Shown: positions 44,416 through 53,114 of the stretch, piece by piece | Numbering within the stretch: the first letter of the stretch is position 1 | How the letters are laid out: every line of letters starts with the position of its first letter | Assembly: GCF_023223645.1 (NCBI RefSeq) | Contig: NZ_JALKBY010000012.1 | Span: 1-64,000 of the forward strand | Reading direction: 5' to 3' | DNA length: 64,000 nucleotides | Source: Natroniella sulfidigena | GTDB taxonomy: Bacteria > Bacillota > Halanaerobiia > Halobacteroidales > Halobacteroidaceae | Translations under genes and position numbers: made by a program | The notes under the pieces: generated by a model | What the model saw: the letters and a program-made list of their open reading frames with translations, nothing else | Database searches by the model: none | Told to the model about the DNA's origin: nothing

Positions 44416-44897
44416 AGTTATTAGTAGTTAATAAGAAGATCTATTTAATCTTATTAATTGGTTTGCTAATAGCTAATTATGGAATTGCAAGTTATGTTAG
44501 GGCCAATTATAGAGAAGTTTCTAGTTTACAACAGCAATTAAAATTAGAAACAGAAAAAATAGCTCGATTTAAAGAAGGTGATTTTGTTGAGCAGGATCAT
44601 ACTCTATTACCGTCTCAGATTAACTTAAGTGAATTTATAACTAAGCTTGAAGAACTGGTAGCTAAGTCTGAAATTAATTTAATTAATTTTACATCAAATG
44701 ATAAATTAACAAATGAACAGATAGTTAAGCTGCCTTTAGAGGCTTCTTTTGTTGGGGGTTATAGAGATTTAATCGAGTTTGTTGTGAGTTTAGAGCAACA
44801 GGAGAGGTTAGTGACTATTGAAGAGTTAAAGTTAAAGGATACAGAGGAAGATAAATTAAGGATGGATTTATTATTAATTATTTATGCTCTGCAATAA
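44412..44897 (+). CDS. pilO: PilO-like assembly protein
   Basis: 161 residues. One span (KIYLILLIGLLIANYGIASY), a coiled coil, then a ferredoxin-like fold with SGYRDLIEFVVSLE-type elements (GGYRDLIEFVVSLEQQERL), typical of PilO/GspM. It overlaps pilN by 4 bases. Aligns the secretin and pseudopilus through PilP/GspC. Confidence 0.82.
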   Translation: MKLLVVNKKIYLILLIGLLIANYGIASYVRANYREVSSLQQQLKLETEKIARFKEGDFVEQDHTLLPSQINLSEFITKLEELVAKSEINLINFTSNDKLTNEQIVKLPLEASFVGGYRDLIEFVVSLEQQERLVTIEELKLKDTEEDKLRMDLLLIIYALQ

Positions 44898-45483
44898 AAA
44901 AGTGGTGAGTAAGGTGTTAGAGAAATTAACAACCAGATTAATTAAAGAGGTTGAAGAAACTTCTACAAAGAAATTGATAGTTTTAATTGGATTGGTTTTA
45001 GTGGCAATAGGACTGTGGATCAATTTACTCTTTTTTTCAGAGGAAGTTGAAGTAGTGACGGAAACAAAGGATAGAAGTAGACCCAAATTAGATGCCCAAC
45101 TGGATGAGGAAGAGATTAATCATCAACAGGAAGTCGATTTATATCAGTTATATGGGATTGAAAAATTAGAGCGAGAGAGTCCATTTTTGAATCCACTAGA
45201 AGCGTCTGAGTCTGAATTTAGTTATCAAAGTGAAGAGAAAATTAAAGAGGAATCTCAAGATGACTCAGGAACTAAGTTAAAGGATGGAAGTGAACTTGAG
45301 TTAGAGCTAGAAGTATTAGGAGTTGTAAGTAGAGCAGAAAAAAGTTTAGTCTTATTAGATTTAAATGGAGAAAGTGAGTTGGTTCAAGTCGGTGATCTAA
45401 TTTCTGATTTTAAGGTTGAAGCTATTTCTGCTGATCAACTTATACTTCAACAGGATAATGAACGGTATAGTTTTGATTTTTAG
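44884..45483 (+). CDS. GspC/PilP-like periplasmic link protein
   Basis: 199 residues. One span (LIVLIGLVLVAIGLWINLLF), a charged linker, then a C-terminal domain ELEVLGVVSRAEKSLVLLDL with VQVGDLISDFKV, the pattern of GspC/PilP HR domains that bind the secretin. A GTG at 44914 with GGTGA upstream is a shorter alternative start. No secretin or prepilin peptidase gene is in the window. Confidence 0.65.
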   Translation: MLCNKKVVSKVLEKLTTRLIKEVEETSTKKLIVLIGLVLVAIGLWINLLFFSEEVEVVTETKDRSRPKLDAQLDEEEINHQQEVDLYQLYGIEKLERESPFLNPLEASESEFSYQSEEKIKEESQDDSGTKLKDGSELELELEVLGVVSRAEKSLVLLDLNGESELVQVGDLISDFKVEAISADQLILQQDNERYSFDF

Positions 45484-45561
45484 AATTAATCATTTATTTT
45501 TTAGGAAAAGAATGATAAAATTAATTAAAAATTTATTGGATGTAAAAAGGAGGAGTATAAA

Positions 45562-46758
45562 ATTCGTTACTTGACAGCAGGTGAATCACATGGGAAAGCA
45601 ATTACAGGAATTTTAGAAGGTATTCCAGCAAATTTAGAGGTGACACGGGAAGATATTGATCGTGAATTGGCTAGACGCCAGGGCGGATATGGTCGTGGTG
45701 GAAGGATGAAGATAGAAACTGATCAGATTGAGATTTTATCTGGAATTAGAGGTGGAAAGACATTAGGTAGTCCGATTACCTTTCAAATTAAGAATGATGA
45801 TTGGGAGAATTGGCAGCAGGTGTTGGCCCCATTTGGTAATTCGGGTTATGATCAAGAAGAGGTAACGATTAAGAAAGAAGAAAAGGTCAAGTCAGTTGCT
45901 CCTAAGGTGACTAAGCCTCGCCCAGGTCATGCTGATTTGGCAGGTAGCTTAAAGTATAATCAAACTGATATTAGAAATATTTTAGAACGGGCCAGCGCTA
46001 GAGAGACGGCGGTTAGAGTAGCAATTGGAGCTGTGGCTAAGAAGTTTTTACAGCAATTTGGAATTGAAATAGTCAGCCATGTCTTACAAATAGGTCAAGC
46101 TCAACTTAAAGAGGAAGAGATCAGTTTTTCTGAAATCAAGGATAAGAGTGATCAATCTCCAGTTAGATGTATTGACTCTCAAGCAACAGAGGAGATGATC
46201 AAAGAGATTGATATCTGTAAGGAAGAAGGAAATTCTTTAGGGGGAGTCTTTGAAATCAGGGCCAACGCTTTGCCTGTCGGTCTGGGTAGTCATGTCCACT
46301 GGGATCGGAAGTTGGATGGGAAGTTGGCCCAAGCATTGATTAGTATTCAAGCTATTAAAGGAGTAGAGGTTGGTTTAGGCTTTGAAGCTGGAGCGAGGTA
46401 TGGATCTAATGTCCACGATGAAATTGGTTATCAAGATGGATTTTATCGTAATTCAAATAATGCTGGGGGAATAGAAGGTGGAACCAGCAATGGAGAAGAG
46501 ATTGTCTTAAAGGCAGCTATGAAGCCGATTCCTACATTATATCAACCACTATCATCGGTTGATTTAGAGACAAAAGAGGAGTTTAAAGCAAGTGTTGAAC
46601 GCTCAGATGTAACTGCTGTACCTGCAGCTAGTGTTGTAGGTGAAGCTGTAGTAGCGGTTGAGTTGGCTAAAGCATTATTAGAAAAGTTTGGTGGAGATAG
46701 CTTAGAAGAGACTAAGATGAATTATGATAATTACTTAGCAATCTTGGAACAGAGGTAG
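45562..46758 (+). CDS. aroC: Chorismate synthase, AUU start
   Basis: 398 residues if read from ATT 45562. That gives the family's normal N-terminus, (M)RYLTAGESHG; starting at the next usual codon (TTG 45571) would remove RY. The AAAAGGAGGAG site ends 6 bases before the ATT. FMN and EPSP motifs are present: RQGGYGRGGRM, RPGHADLAGS and SVERSDVTAVPAASVVGEA. It makes chorismate from EPSP. Heads the aroC-aroK-aroB-aroQ cluster. Confidence 0.95.
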   Translation: MRYLTAGESHGKAITGILEGIPANLEVTREDIDRELARRQGGYGRGGRMKIETDQIEILSGIRGGKTLGSPITFQIKNDDWENWQQVLAPFGNSGYDQEEVTIKKEEKVKSVAPKVTKPRPGHADLAGSLKYNQTDIRNILERASARETAVRVAIGAVAKKFLQQFGIEIVSHVLQIGQAQLKEEEISFSEIKDKSDQSPVRCIDSQATEEMIKEIDICKEEGNSLGGVFEIRANALPVGLGSHVHWDRKLDGKLAQALISIQAIKGVEVGLGFEAGARYGSNVHDEIGYQDGFYRNSNNAGGIEGGTSNGEEIVLKAAMKPIPTLYQPLSSVDLETKEEFKASVERSDVTAVPAASVVGEAVVAVELAKALLEKFGGDSLEETKMNYDNYLAILEQR

Positions 46759-46764
46759 ATAAAG

Positions 46765-47265
46765 ATGAATATAGCATTAATTGGATTTATGGGAACAGGA
46801 AAGAGCTCAGTAGGTAGGAAGCTGGCAGAGCGAATAGGTTATAAGTTTGTTGATTTGGACCAAGAGATTGTTGAGTATGAAGGTCTAGAGATACCACAAA
46901 TTTTTGCTACTGCAGGGGAAGATTATTTCAGAGAGGTTGAGACTGAAGTTACCAAAAAGATAGCTAGTAAAGATAAGCAGGTAATTGCAACTGGTGGAGG
47001 AGTAGTATTGAAAGAAGAGAATCTAGAGGCTTTAAGAAGTAATGGGACTTTAGTCTTATTGACTGCTACTTCTGAGGAGATATTAAAGCGAACTAGCCAT
47101 GATGGTAATCGACCACTGTTAGAAGTTGATGATCCATTGGCAAAGATTGAACAGTTGTTGGCTGAGCGGAAGGATAAGTATGATTGTACGCCTTACCAGA
47201 TTGATACGACTGGATTATCATTACTTGAAGTTGTGGATGAGATAATTGAGCAGTTGGAGTTATAA
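46765..47265 (+). CDS. aroK: Shikimate kinase
   Basis: 166 residues. Walker A GFMGTGKSSVGRKLA, the DLDQEI box, IFATAGEDYFREVE (shikimate binding), ATGGGVVL and NRPLL are all conserved. It phosphorylates shikimate. Six bases after aroC; the cluster is then interrupted by a repeat island before aroB. Confidence 0.95.
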   Translation: MNIALIGFMGTGKSSVGRKLAERIGYKFVDLDQEIVEYEGLEIPQIFATAGEDYFREVETEVTKKIASKDKQVIATGGGVVLKEENLEALRSNGTLVLLTATSEEILKRTSHDGNRPLLEVDDPLAKIEQLLAERKDKYDCTPYQIDTTGLSLLEVVDEIIEQLEL

Positions 47266-47460
47266 TATTGTGGCACTTAAAGTGCCACAATATAGTTTAC
47301 AGTTGACAATGTACAGTGTACAGTTACAAGATCAAGAACTTAAGAACTCTGAAAAATTATATATTCAAGGGGTTAGACTAGTTTTGGCTTTAATAATTTA
47401 ACGATTTAATGTTTTTAACTGTCAACTGTAAACCGTAAACTGTACACTGATTTTAAGGGG
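47265..47460. repeat. Mosaic repeat island between aroK and aroB
   Basis: A perfect 28-base palindrome (ATATTGTGGCACTT and its complement) at 47265-47292, then AGTTTACAGTTGACAATGTA words answered by AACTGTCAACTGTAAACCGT near 47420. Same building blocks as the island at 24.9 kb, but without a closing hairpin. Confidence 0.75.
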
Positions 47461-47467
47461 GGAGATT

Positions 47468-48565
47468 ATGGAAGAAGTAAAGGTTGATCTAGGAGCACGA
47501 AGTTATCAAATCAAGGTTGGGGAAGACTTATTGAAAGATATAGGTGCTTACTTAACTGAATTAGAGATAGGTTCAAAAGTATTGATCATTACCAATGATT
47601 TAGTCGATAGCTTATATGGTCAGGAAGTGAAAGATTCATTACTAGAAGCTGGTTTTACAGTTGAAGTGGCTAAGATTGGTGATGGTGAAGAGTACAAATC
47701 ATTAGAGACTGCTCAACAGTTATATGATGAAGCAGTAGCAGCTGGATTGGATCGTAGCTCTTCAATTTTGGCTTTAGGTGGTGGAGTAGTCGGTGATATA
47801 GCTGGCTTGATTGCGGCTACTTATATGAGAGGGATTAACTTTATCCAGGTGCCTACGACATTGTTGGCCCAGGTTGATAGTAGTGTTGGTGGTAAGGTAG
47901 CAGTCAATCATGCGGCAGGAAAGAATTTGATTGGAGCTTTTTATCAGCCTAAGTTAGTTGTAGCAGATATTAAGGTGCTATCAACTTTAGAAGAGCGAGA
48001 ATTAAAAGCTGGCTTAGCTGAAGTTATTAAGTATGGTGTCATCTGGGATGAAGAATTCTTTACATTTTTAGAGGATAATTATAAGGAGATTTTAGCTTTA
48101 GAGTCTCAGCCACTACAGCATTTAATTAAATTGTCCTGTCAGATTAAAGCAGCAGTAGTTGCCCAAGATGAGACTGAACGAGGTTTAAGGGCAATCTTGA
48201 ATTATGGTCATACACTAGGGCATGCTTTAGAAGCGGTTACTCATTATCAGCATTATCGTCATGGAGAAGGAGTAGCGATTGGCATGGTTGGAGCAGCTAA
48301 GTTGGCTAATCGGATTGGTTGGTTAGATGAATCAGATCTGATTAGGCAAGAGAGATTGATCGAAAACTTTGGTCTGCCTATCTCTTTTAGTCAATGGTCA
48401 GTAGATGAAATCTGTCAGGCCTTAACTAAGGATAAGAAGGTTAAGGATGGAGTGATTAGATTTATTTTAGCTAAAGAGATTGGAGAAGTTGAGATTATTG
48501 GTGATTTAGAAGAGAATTTAATCAAAGAGGTTACTCAGGAATTAAAGGTGGGTGATGAAAAATGA
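47468..48565 (+). CDS. aroB: 3-dehydroquinate synthase
   Basis: 365 residues. [32 protein letters not shown] (NAD binding), [20 protein letters not shown], the KYGVIWDE segment and [14 protein letters not shown] (metal His residues) are all present. Converts DAHP to 3-dehydroquinate. GGGGGGA site before the ATG. Overlaps aroQ by 4 bases. Confidence 0.96.
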   Translation: MEEVKVDLGARSYQIKVGEDLLKDIGAYLTELEIGSKVLIITNDLVDSLYGQEVKDSLLEAGFTVEVAKIGDGEEYKSLETAQQLYDEAVAAGLDRSSSILALGGGVVGDIAGLIAATYMRGINFIQVPTTLLAQVDSSVGGKVAVNHAAGKNLIGAFYQPKLVVADIKVLSTLEERELKAGLAEVIKYGVIWDEEFFTFLEDNYKEILALESQPLQHLIKLSCQIKAAVVAQDETERGLRAILNYGHTLGHALEAVTHYQHYRHGEGVAIGMVGAAKLANRIGWLDESDLIRQERLIENFGLPISFSQWSVDEICQALTKDKKVKDGVIRFILAKEIGEVEIIGDLEENLIKEVTQELKVGDEK

Positions 48566-48993
48566 TTTTAGTCCTTCACGGGCCAAATTTGAATCTATTG
48601 GGAACTCGGGAGCCAGATGTTTATGGACTGCAAACTTTAGCAGATATTAATGAAGAATTGAAAAAAATTGCCACTGAGAATGATGTTGAGCTAGAAACCT
48701 TCCAGTCCAATAGTGAAGGGGACTTAGTAGATCGAATCCAGCAATCGATTGCAGAGGAAGTAGAAGCAATTATTATCAACCCTGCTGCCTATACTCATTA
48801 TAGTATTGCCATTCGTGATGCTTTAGCAGCAGTTGAGGTGCCGATTATTGAAGTGCATTTAAGTAATATTTATCAACGAGAAGAATTTAGACATAAATCA
48901 GTCATCTCACCTGTTGTAACCGGTCAGATTGCAGGTTTTGGGGCTGGTAGTTATATTTTGGCCCTGCAGCAAGTATTAAGATTAATAGGTTAG
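48562..48993 (+). CDS. aroQ: Type II 3-dehydroquinate dehydratase
   Basis: 143 residues. [19 protein letters not shown] with the catalytic Tyr, [29 protein letters not shown] (catalytic His) and [18 protein letters not shown] mark a type II dodecameric enzyme. It dehydrates the aroB product. Its ATG overlaps the aroB stop. Confidence 0.96.
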   Translation: MILVLHGPNLNLLGTREPDVYGLQTLADINEELKKIATENDVELETFQSNSEGDLVDRIQQSIAEEVEAIIINPAAYTHYSIAIRDALAAVEVPIIEVHLSNIYQREEFRHKSVISPVVTGQIAGFGAGSYILALQQVLRLIG

Positions 48994-49019
48994 GTTTTTA
49001 GTGAGGAGTGATTAATTAA

Positions 49020-50087
49020 ATGGAAGCTAGGATTGAAAGATTAAGAGCGAAATTAACAGAGAAAGAACTAGATGCCTTATTGGTTAACAATCCAGCTAAC
49101 AGGAGATATTTAAGTGGATTTACTGGAACGGCTGGTAGCTTATTGATTAGTCAGCAAGAGGCACTATTAATTACTGATTTTCGTTATACTGAGCAAGCTC
49201 AAGCAGAAACAACAGATTATGAAATTATTGAATTTAAGGATTCTAAATTAGAGATGTTGAATCAGTTAGTCACTGAACGGCAGATTGAAGTGTTAGGTTT
49301 TGAAGCTGAGCATGAGACTTATGATCAATACTTAAAGTATCAAGATGAATTTGAACTAGAATTAAGAGCAACGAAAGGTTTGGTTAAAGAATTAAGAAGG
49401 GTGAAGGAGCAAAGTGAAGTAACTAAAATAAAGGAAGCAGTTCAAATTACTGAAGAAGTTTTTGCTGAAATTCAATCAAGGTTACAACCAGGGGTAATTG
49501 AGCGAGAAATTGCTGCTGAGTTAGAGTATTTACTGCGAAAGAAAGGAGCAAGAGGAAAGTCATTTGATTTTATTGTTGCCTCTGGTAAACGTTCTGCCCT
49601 ACCACATGGAGTAGCAAGTGAGAAGAAGATTGAAGCTGGTGATTTATTGACGATTGATTTTGGATGTCTTTATCAAGGTTATTGCTCTGATATGACAAGG
49701 ACGGTAGCCATTAAAGATCAACCAACTGAAAAACAAGAAGAGATTTATCATACAGTCTTGGAAGCTCAGCAGGAATCGCTTAAGGGGATCAAACCGGGAG
49801 TTAAAGCATCTGCTGTTGATCAGATTGCTCGTGAGATTATTACTGAAGCAGGATATGGAGATTATTTTGGACATGGATTAGGCCATTCTGTTGGATTAGA
49901 GATCCATGAAGAGCCGAGATTCTCTCCCAAGGATGATACAATTTTAGAGGCAGGGATGGTAATAACGGTAGAACCAGGAATTTATTTACCTGATTGGGGT
50001 GGAGTTCGGATTGAAGATATAGTAGTTGTTACTGAAGATGGTTGTCAAATCTTGAATCAATTTAGTAAGGAATTAATAGTAGTTTAG
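49020..50087 (+). CDS. pepP: Xaa-Pro aminopeptidase (M24B family)
   Basis: 355 residues. Creatinase-type N-terminal domain, then the pita-bread fold: TIDFGCLYQGYCSDMTRT (two Asp ligands), GHGLGHSVGLEIHEEP (His), VEPGIYLP and GVRIEDIVVV (Glu ligands). All five metal ligands are visible. Cleaves N-terminal residues before proline. Just upstream of efp, as in many Firmicutes. Confidence 0.92.
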   Translation: MEARIERLRAKLTEKELDALLVNNPANRRYLSGFTGTAGSLLISQQEALLITDFRYTEQAQAETTDYEIIEFKDSKLEMLNQLVTERQIEVLGFEAEHETYDQYLKYQDEFELELRATKGLVKELRRVKEQSEVTKIKEAVQITEEVFAEIQSRLQPGVIEREIAAELEYLLRKKGARGKSFDFIVASGKRSALPHGVASEKKIEAGDLLTIDFGCLYQGYCSDMTRTVAIKDQPTEKQEEIYHTVLEAQQESLKGIKPGVKASAVDQIAREIITEAGYGDYFGHGLGHSVGLEIHEEPRFSPKDDTILEAGMVITVEPGIYLPDWGGVRIEDIVVVTEDGCQILNQFSKELIVV

Positions 50088-50170
50088 TCGGTTATTGCAG
50101 GTTTTTTAGCTAAGATCCTGAATAATAATTAAGGAGATTATTATTATTGCTTATAAAGGAGGATGAATCA

Positions 50171-50731
50171 GTGATTTCGACTAATGAATTTCGAACCGGT
50201 TTAACGATTGAATTGGATGGAGATTTGTATAAAATAGTCAACTATGATCATGTTAAACCAGGGAAAGGTGGAGCATTTTTACAGACAAAGCTGAAAAATA
50301 TTGAGACAGGCCAGACAATGAATAAACGATTTAGAGCTGGAGAGAAGGTAAATAAAGCTCATATTGAGACTAGGACTTATCAATTTTTATATAAAGGTGG
50401 TACAGATTACACCTTTATGGATAAAGAGACTTATGAGCAGATTACTTTAGATCAAGAAGAGATTGGGGAAGCCGCCAAGTTTATTAAGGAAAACTCTGAT
50501 ATTGAGATTCAGTTATATCAAGGGAATCCAATTGGAGTAGATGTACCTGTTTTTGTTGAGTTAGCAGTAGCAGATGCTCCTCCAGCAGTAGCAGGTAATA
50601 CTGTTTCTGGAGCTTCTAAAACGGTTACTTTAGAGACGGGAACTGAAGTTTCAGTGCCGTTATTTATTGAAGCAGGGGATATTTTGAAAATAGATACTAG
50701 AACAGGTGAATATATAGAGCGAGTTAATTAA
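50171..50731 (+). CDS. efp: Elongation factor P
   Basis: 186 residues from GTG 50171: AAAGGAGGA lies 7 bases upstream and the protein begins (M)ISTNEFRTGLTIELDG as usual. The tip loop HVKPGKGGAFLQTKLKN carries the conserved Lys that is modified in other bacteria. C-terminal GNTVSGASKTVTLETG and the ending FIEAGDILKIDTRTGEY are standard. It relieves ribosome stalling at proline runs. Confidence 0.96.
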   Translation: MISTNEFRTGLTIELDGDLYKIVNYDHVKPGKGGAFLQTKLKNIETGQTMNKRFRAGEKVNKAHIETRTYQFLYKGGTDYTFMDKETYEQITLDQEEIGEAAKFIKENSDIEIQLYQGNPIGVDVPVFVELAVADAPPAVAGNTVSGASKTVTLETGTEVSVPLFIEAGDILKIDTRTGEYIERVN

Positions 50732-50736
50732 TATCA

Positions 50737-50770
50737 ACCAAGCTGGGTTTAAAACCTAGCTTGGTTTTTT
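50737..50770 (+). terminator. Intrinsic terminator after efp
   Basis: AACCAAGCTGGGTTT pairs with AAACCTAGCTTGGTT, followed by TTTT. Confidence 0.85.
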
Positions 50771-50794
50771 ATGCTTATAAAGTGAAGCGTTATT

Positions 50795-50940
50795 ACAAAA
50801 TAGCTTAAGTCTAAGGTTGAGTTTAAGTCTAAGCCAACCGTTAAAAGCATAAGGGCTTAGGTCTTACTTAAACTTAGACTTGAACTTAAACTTAAGCTAT
50901 ATATCAATTAACCTCAGTTGCCTTTTGGCAACTTTCTTTT
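50795..50940. repeat. TAAG-word repeat island before spoIIIAA
   Basis: AGCTTAAGTCTAAGGTTGAG on the left and CTTAAACTTAGACTTGAACT with CTTAAACTTAAGCTATATAT on the right form arms; the island closes with GTTGCCTTTTGGCAAC and a T run. Same plan as 30770-30985. Confidence 0.65.
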
Positions 50941-50997
50941 TTTACTTGCATAAATTTACCATAAAAATAATAGGATTAGATAATAGGGGTGTTGTTT

Positions 50998-51954
50998 ATG
51001 AAAAATAAGGTTAATAAGATCTTAAAACAGAATATTTTACCTGTGTTAGCTCCTCAGTTGAGAAGAATTTTAACTAACTTAGCAGATAATAAGCTAACTG
51101 ATTTAGTAGAGATTCGGTTAAGGGCCAACAAACCGCTAGTCTTAGAATTGACACAGGATGAATTATTTATAGATCAACATGGTTTAATCAAAGAAGATAT
51201 TAGACAGGCTTACCAAGTAACTCCATCTGATATTACAGATACGCTAAATTTAATGACAGCTAGTTCATTATATACAGTTGAAGAAGAGTTAAAGGCCGGT
51301 TATCTAACATTACCAGGTGGGCATCGAGTCGGGCTAGTAGGTCAAGTGATTAGAGAGAGTAATCAAATCAAACGGATTAAGCATATTTCAGGTTTGAATA
51401 TTCGTCTATGCCAGGAAATTATTGGAGCAGCTGATGAAGTAATTAGGCAGATTATTGCTGGTAATGATGATATTTATAATACATTAATCATTTCCCCCCC
51501 TCGATGTGGTAAGACGACTTTAATTAGAGATTTGACTAGACAGATCAGTAATGGAGTCTCTGAATTGAACTTCAAGGGATTAAAGGTAGGGGTTGTAGAT
51601 GAACGATCAGAGATTGGTGGTGCATATCAAGGGGTAGCTCAGAATAGATTAGGAATGAGAACAGATTTATTGGATCGAGCTCCTAAGGCTGAAGGGATGA
51701 TGTTATTGATCAGATCGATGTCACCAGATCTAATTGTAACGGATGAGATAGGTTCTAAAGAAGATATTAAGGCAGTTTGGGAAGCTCTTAATGCAGGAGT
51801 TAGAGTAATTACAACGATTCATGGTAACAATTTAGCAGATATTAGGTCACGTCTGAATTTAAAAGAACTGTTGCGGGAAGATGTTTTTAAACGGATTATT
51901 ATCTTAAGTGGAAGAGCAGGGCCAGGAACTATAGAAAAAATCATTAAAAGATAA
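50998..51954 (+). CDS. spoIIIAA: Stage III sporulation protein AA
   Basis: 318 residues. VEEELKAGYLTLPGGHRVG opens the conserved core; Walker A SPPRCGKTTLIRDLT is near residue 165, DERSEIGG and DLIVTDEIGSKEDI complete a secretion-ATPase-like fold. ATG 50998 follows GGGGTG. It powers or gates the mother-cell to forespore channel. First of eight genes in order. Confidence 0.95.
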   Translation: MKNKVNKILKQNILPVLAPQLRRILTNLADNKLTDLVEIRLRANKPLVLELTQDELFIDQHGLIKEDIRQAYQVTPSDITDTLNLMTASSLYTVEEELKAGYLTLPGGHRVGLVGQVIRESNQIKRIKHISGLNIRLCQEIIGAADEVIRQIIAGNDDIYNTLIISPPRCGKTTLIRDLTRQISNGVSELNFKGLKVGVVDERSEIGGAYQGVAQNRLGMRTDLLDRAPKAEGMMLLIRSMSPDLIVTDEIGSKEDIKAVWEALNAGVRVITTIHGNNLADIRSRLNLKELLREDVFKRIIILSGRAGPGTIEKIIKR

Positions 51955-51966
51955 GGAGGGCTAGTG

Positions 51967-52476
51967 ATGAGATTAATAGGAGCTAGCTTAATTATAATGA
52001 GTAGTGGTGCAATTGGTTTTGTGATAGCCAAACAGTTTATTTTGCGAGTAAAAGAGTTGCAAGAGTTGCAGACAGCTTTACAGATGCTAGAAACTGAAAT
52101 AAGTTATGGTTTGACTCCACTACCACAGGCTTTTGCTAAGATTGCTACTAATTTATCTACTTCAGTTGCTGAGTTATTTTCAGTTGCACAAAAAGAATTA
52201 GAATCGGGTTCTACTGCTCAACAGGCATGGCAGGAAGCAATTGATCAAGTATTTATTGAAACAGCTTTGGGTGAGAGGGATAAAGAGGTTTTGATTAATT
52301 TAGGGTATAATTTGGGCCAATCAGCAAGCCAAGATCAGCAGAAGCATTTAGGGTTGGCCCAGCATAAATTAACTAACTTGTATCAGCAAGCTGTAGAAGA
52401 GAAAGAGCAAAAAGTTAAACTTTGGAGATATTTAGGAGTGTTAGTTGGTTTGTTTGTGGTAATTTTAATCTTTTAA
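51967..52476 (+). CDS. spoIIIAB: Stage III sporulation protein AB
   Basis: 169 residues. N-terminal span (LIGASLIIMSSGAIGFVIA), a GspF-like helical core (LQMLETEISYGLTPLPQAFAKI) and a C-terminal span (LGVLVGLFVVILIF). Resembles one half of GspF. ATG 51967 follows GTG 51964; both fit the AAGGAGGG site. Confidence 0.92.
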   Translation: MRLIGASLIIMSSGAIGFVIAKQFILRVKELQELQTALQMLETEISYGLTPLPQAFAKIATNLSTSVAELFSVAQKELESGSTAQQAWQEAIDQVFIETALGERDKEVLINLGYNLGQSASQDQQKHLGLAQHKLTNLYQQAVEEKEQKVKLWRYLGVLVGLFVVILIF

Positions 52477-52509
52477 ATCTTGATTTGGGGTTAAGAAAGG
52501 GGTTAAGTG

Positions 52510-52704
52510 ATGGATATAGATTTGGTCTTTAAAATTGCTGGTCTAGGAATTTTAATTTCCGTCTTTAACATGGTCTTAAAACAGGCTAATAAAGAAGAAC
52601 AGGCTCAGATGTTAACATTAGTAGGGGTGATTATTGTTCTAATGGTCATCATTCAATTAATTGATGAATTATTTACTAGTGTGAGGAGTATTTTTGGCTT
52701 TTGA
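52510..52704 (+). CDS. spoIIIAC: Stage III sporulation protein AC
   Basis: 64 residues with two spans (IAGLGILISVFNMVLKQA; LVGVIIVLMVIIQLIDELF), the usual tiny AC protein. ATG 52510 follows AAAGGGG. Confidence 0.93.
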   Translation: MDIDLVFKIAGLGILISVFNMVLKQANKEEQAQMLTLVGVIIVLMVIIQLIDELFTSVRSIFGF

Positions 52705-52715
52705 GGGGGGGTAGA

Positions 52716-53102
52716 ATGGAGATTGTCCAGGTTGTAGGCTTAGGTCTAATTGGAACAATATTTACGATAGTAGTTAAGCAGTATAGGCCAGAGTTAGCTT
52801 TACAGTTAAGTTTGGTTGTTGGTTTAATCATCTTTATTTTGATGGTTGATCGAATTGCGGTGATTGTTGATGTAATGCGGAGGTTAGCAGAGGAGGCAAA
52901 TATAGATTTAGTTTATGTCAATACAATCTTAAAAGTAATTGGAATTGCTTATATAGCCGAATTTGGAGCTCAAATTTGTCGTGATGCCGGGGAGAATATT
53001 ATAGCTTCTAAGATAGAATTTGCTGGAAAAATAATGATTATGGTCTTAGGGGTTCCGATTATGATCTCAATTTTAGAATCAATACTCCAACTTTTGCCAT
53101 AA
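52716..53102 (+). CDS. spoIIIAD: Stage III sporulation protein AD
   Basis: 128 residues, four spans. VVGLGLIGTIFTIVVKQYRP repeats the AC pattern, and IAYIAEFGAQICRDAGENII is the AD signature. ATG 52716 lies 4 bases after GAGGGGGGG; it begins inside the end of AC. Confidence 0.93.
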   Translation: MEIVQVVGLGLIGTIFTIVVKQYRPELALQLSLVVGLIIFILMVDRIAVIVDVMRRLAEEANIDLVYVNTILKVIGIAYIAEFGAQICRDAGENIIASKIEFAGKIMIMVLGVPIMISILESILQLLP

Positions 53103-53114
53103 GGGCGTGAGAAA

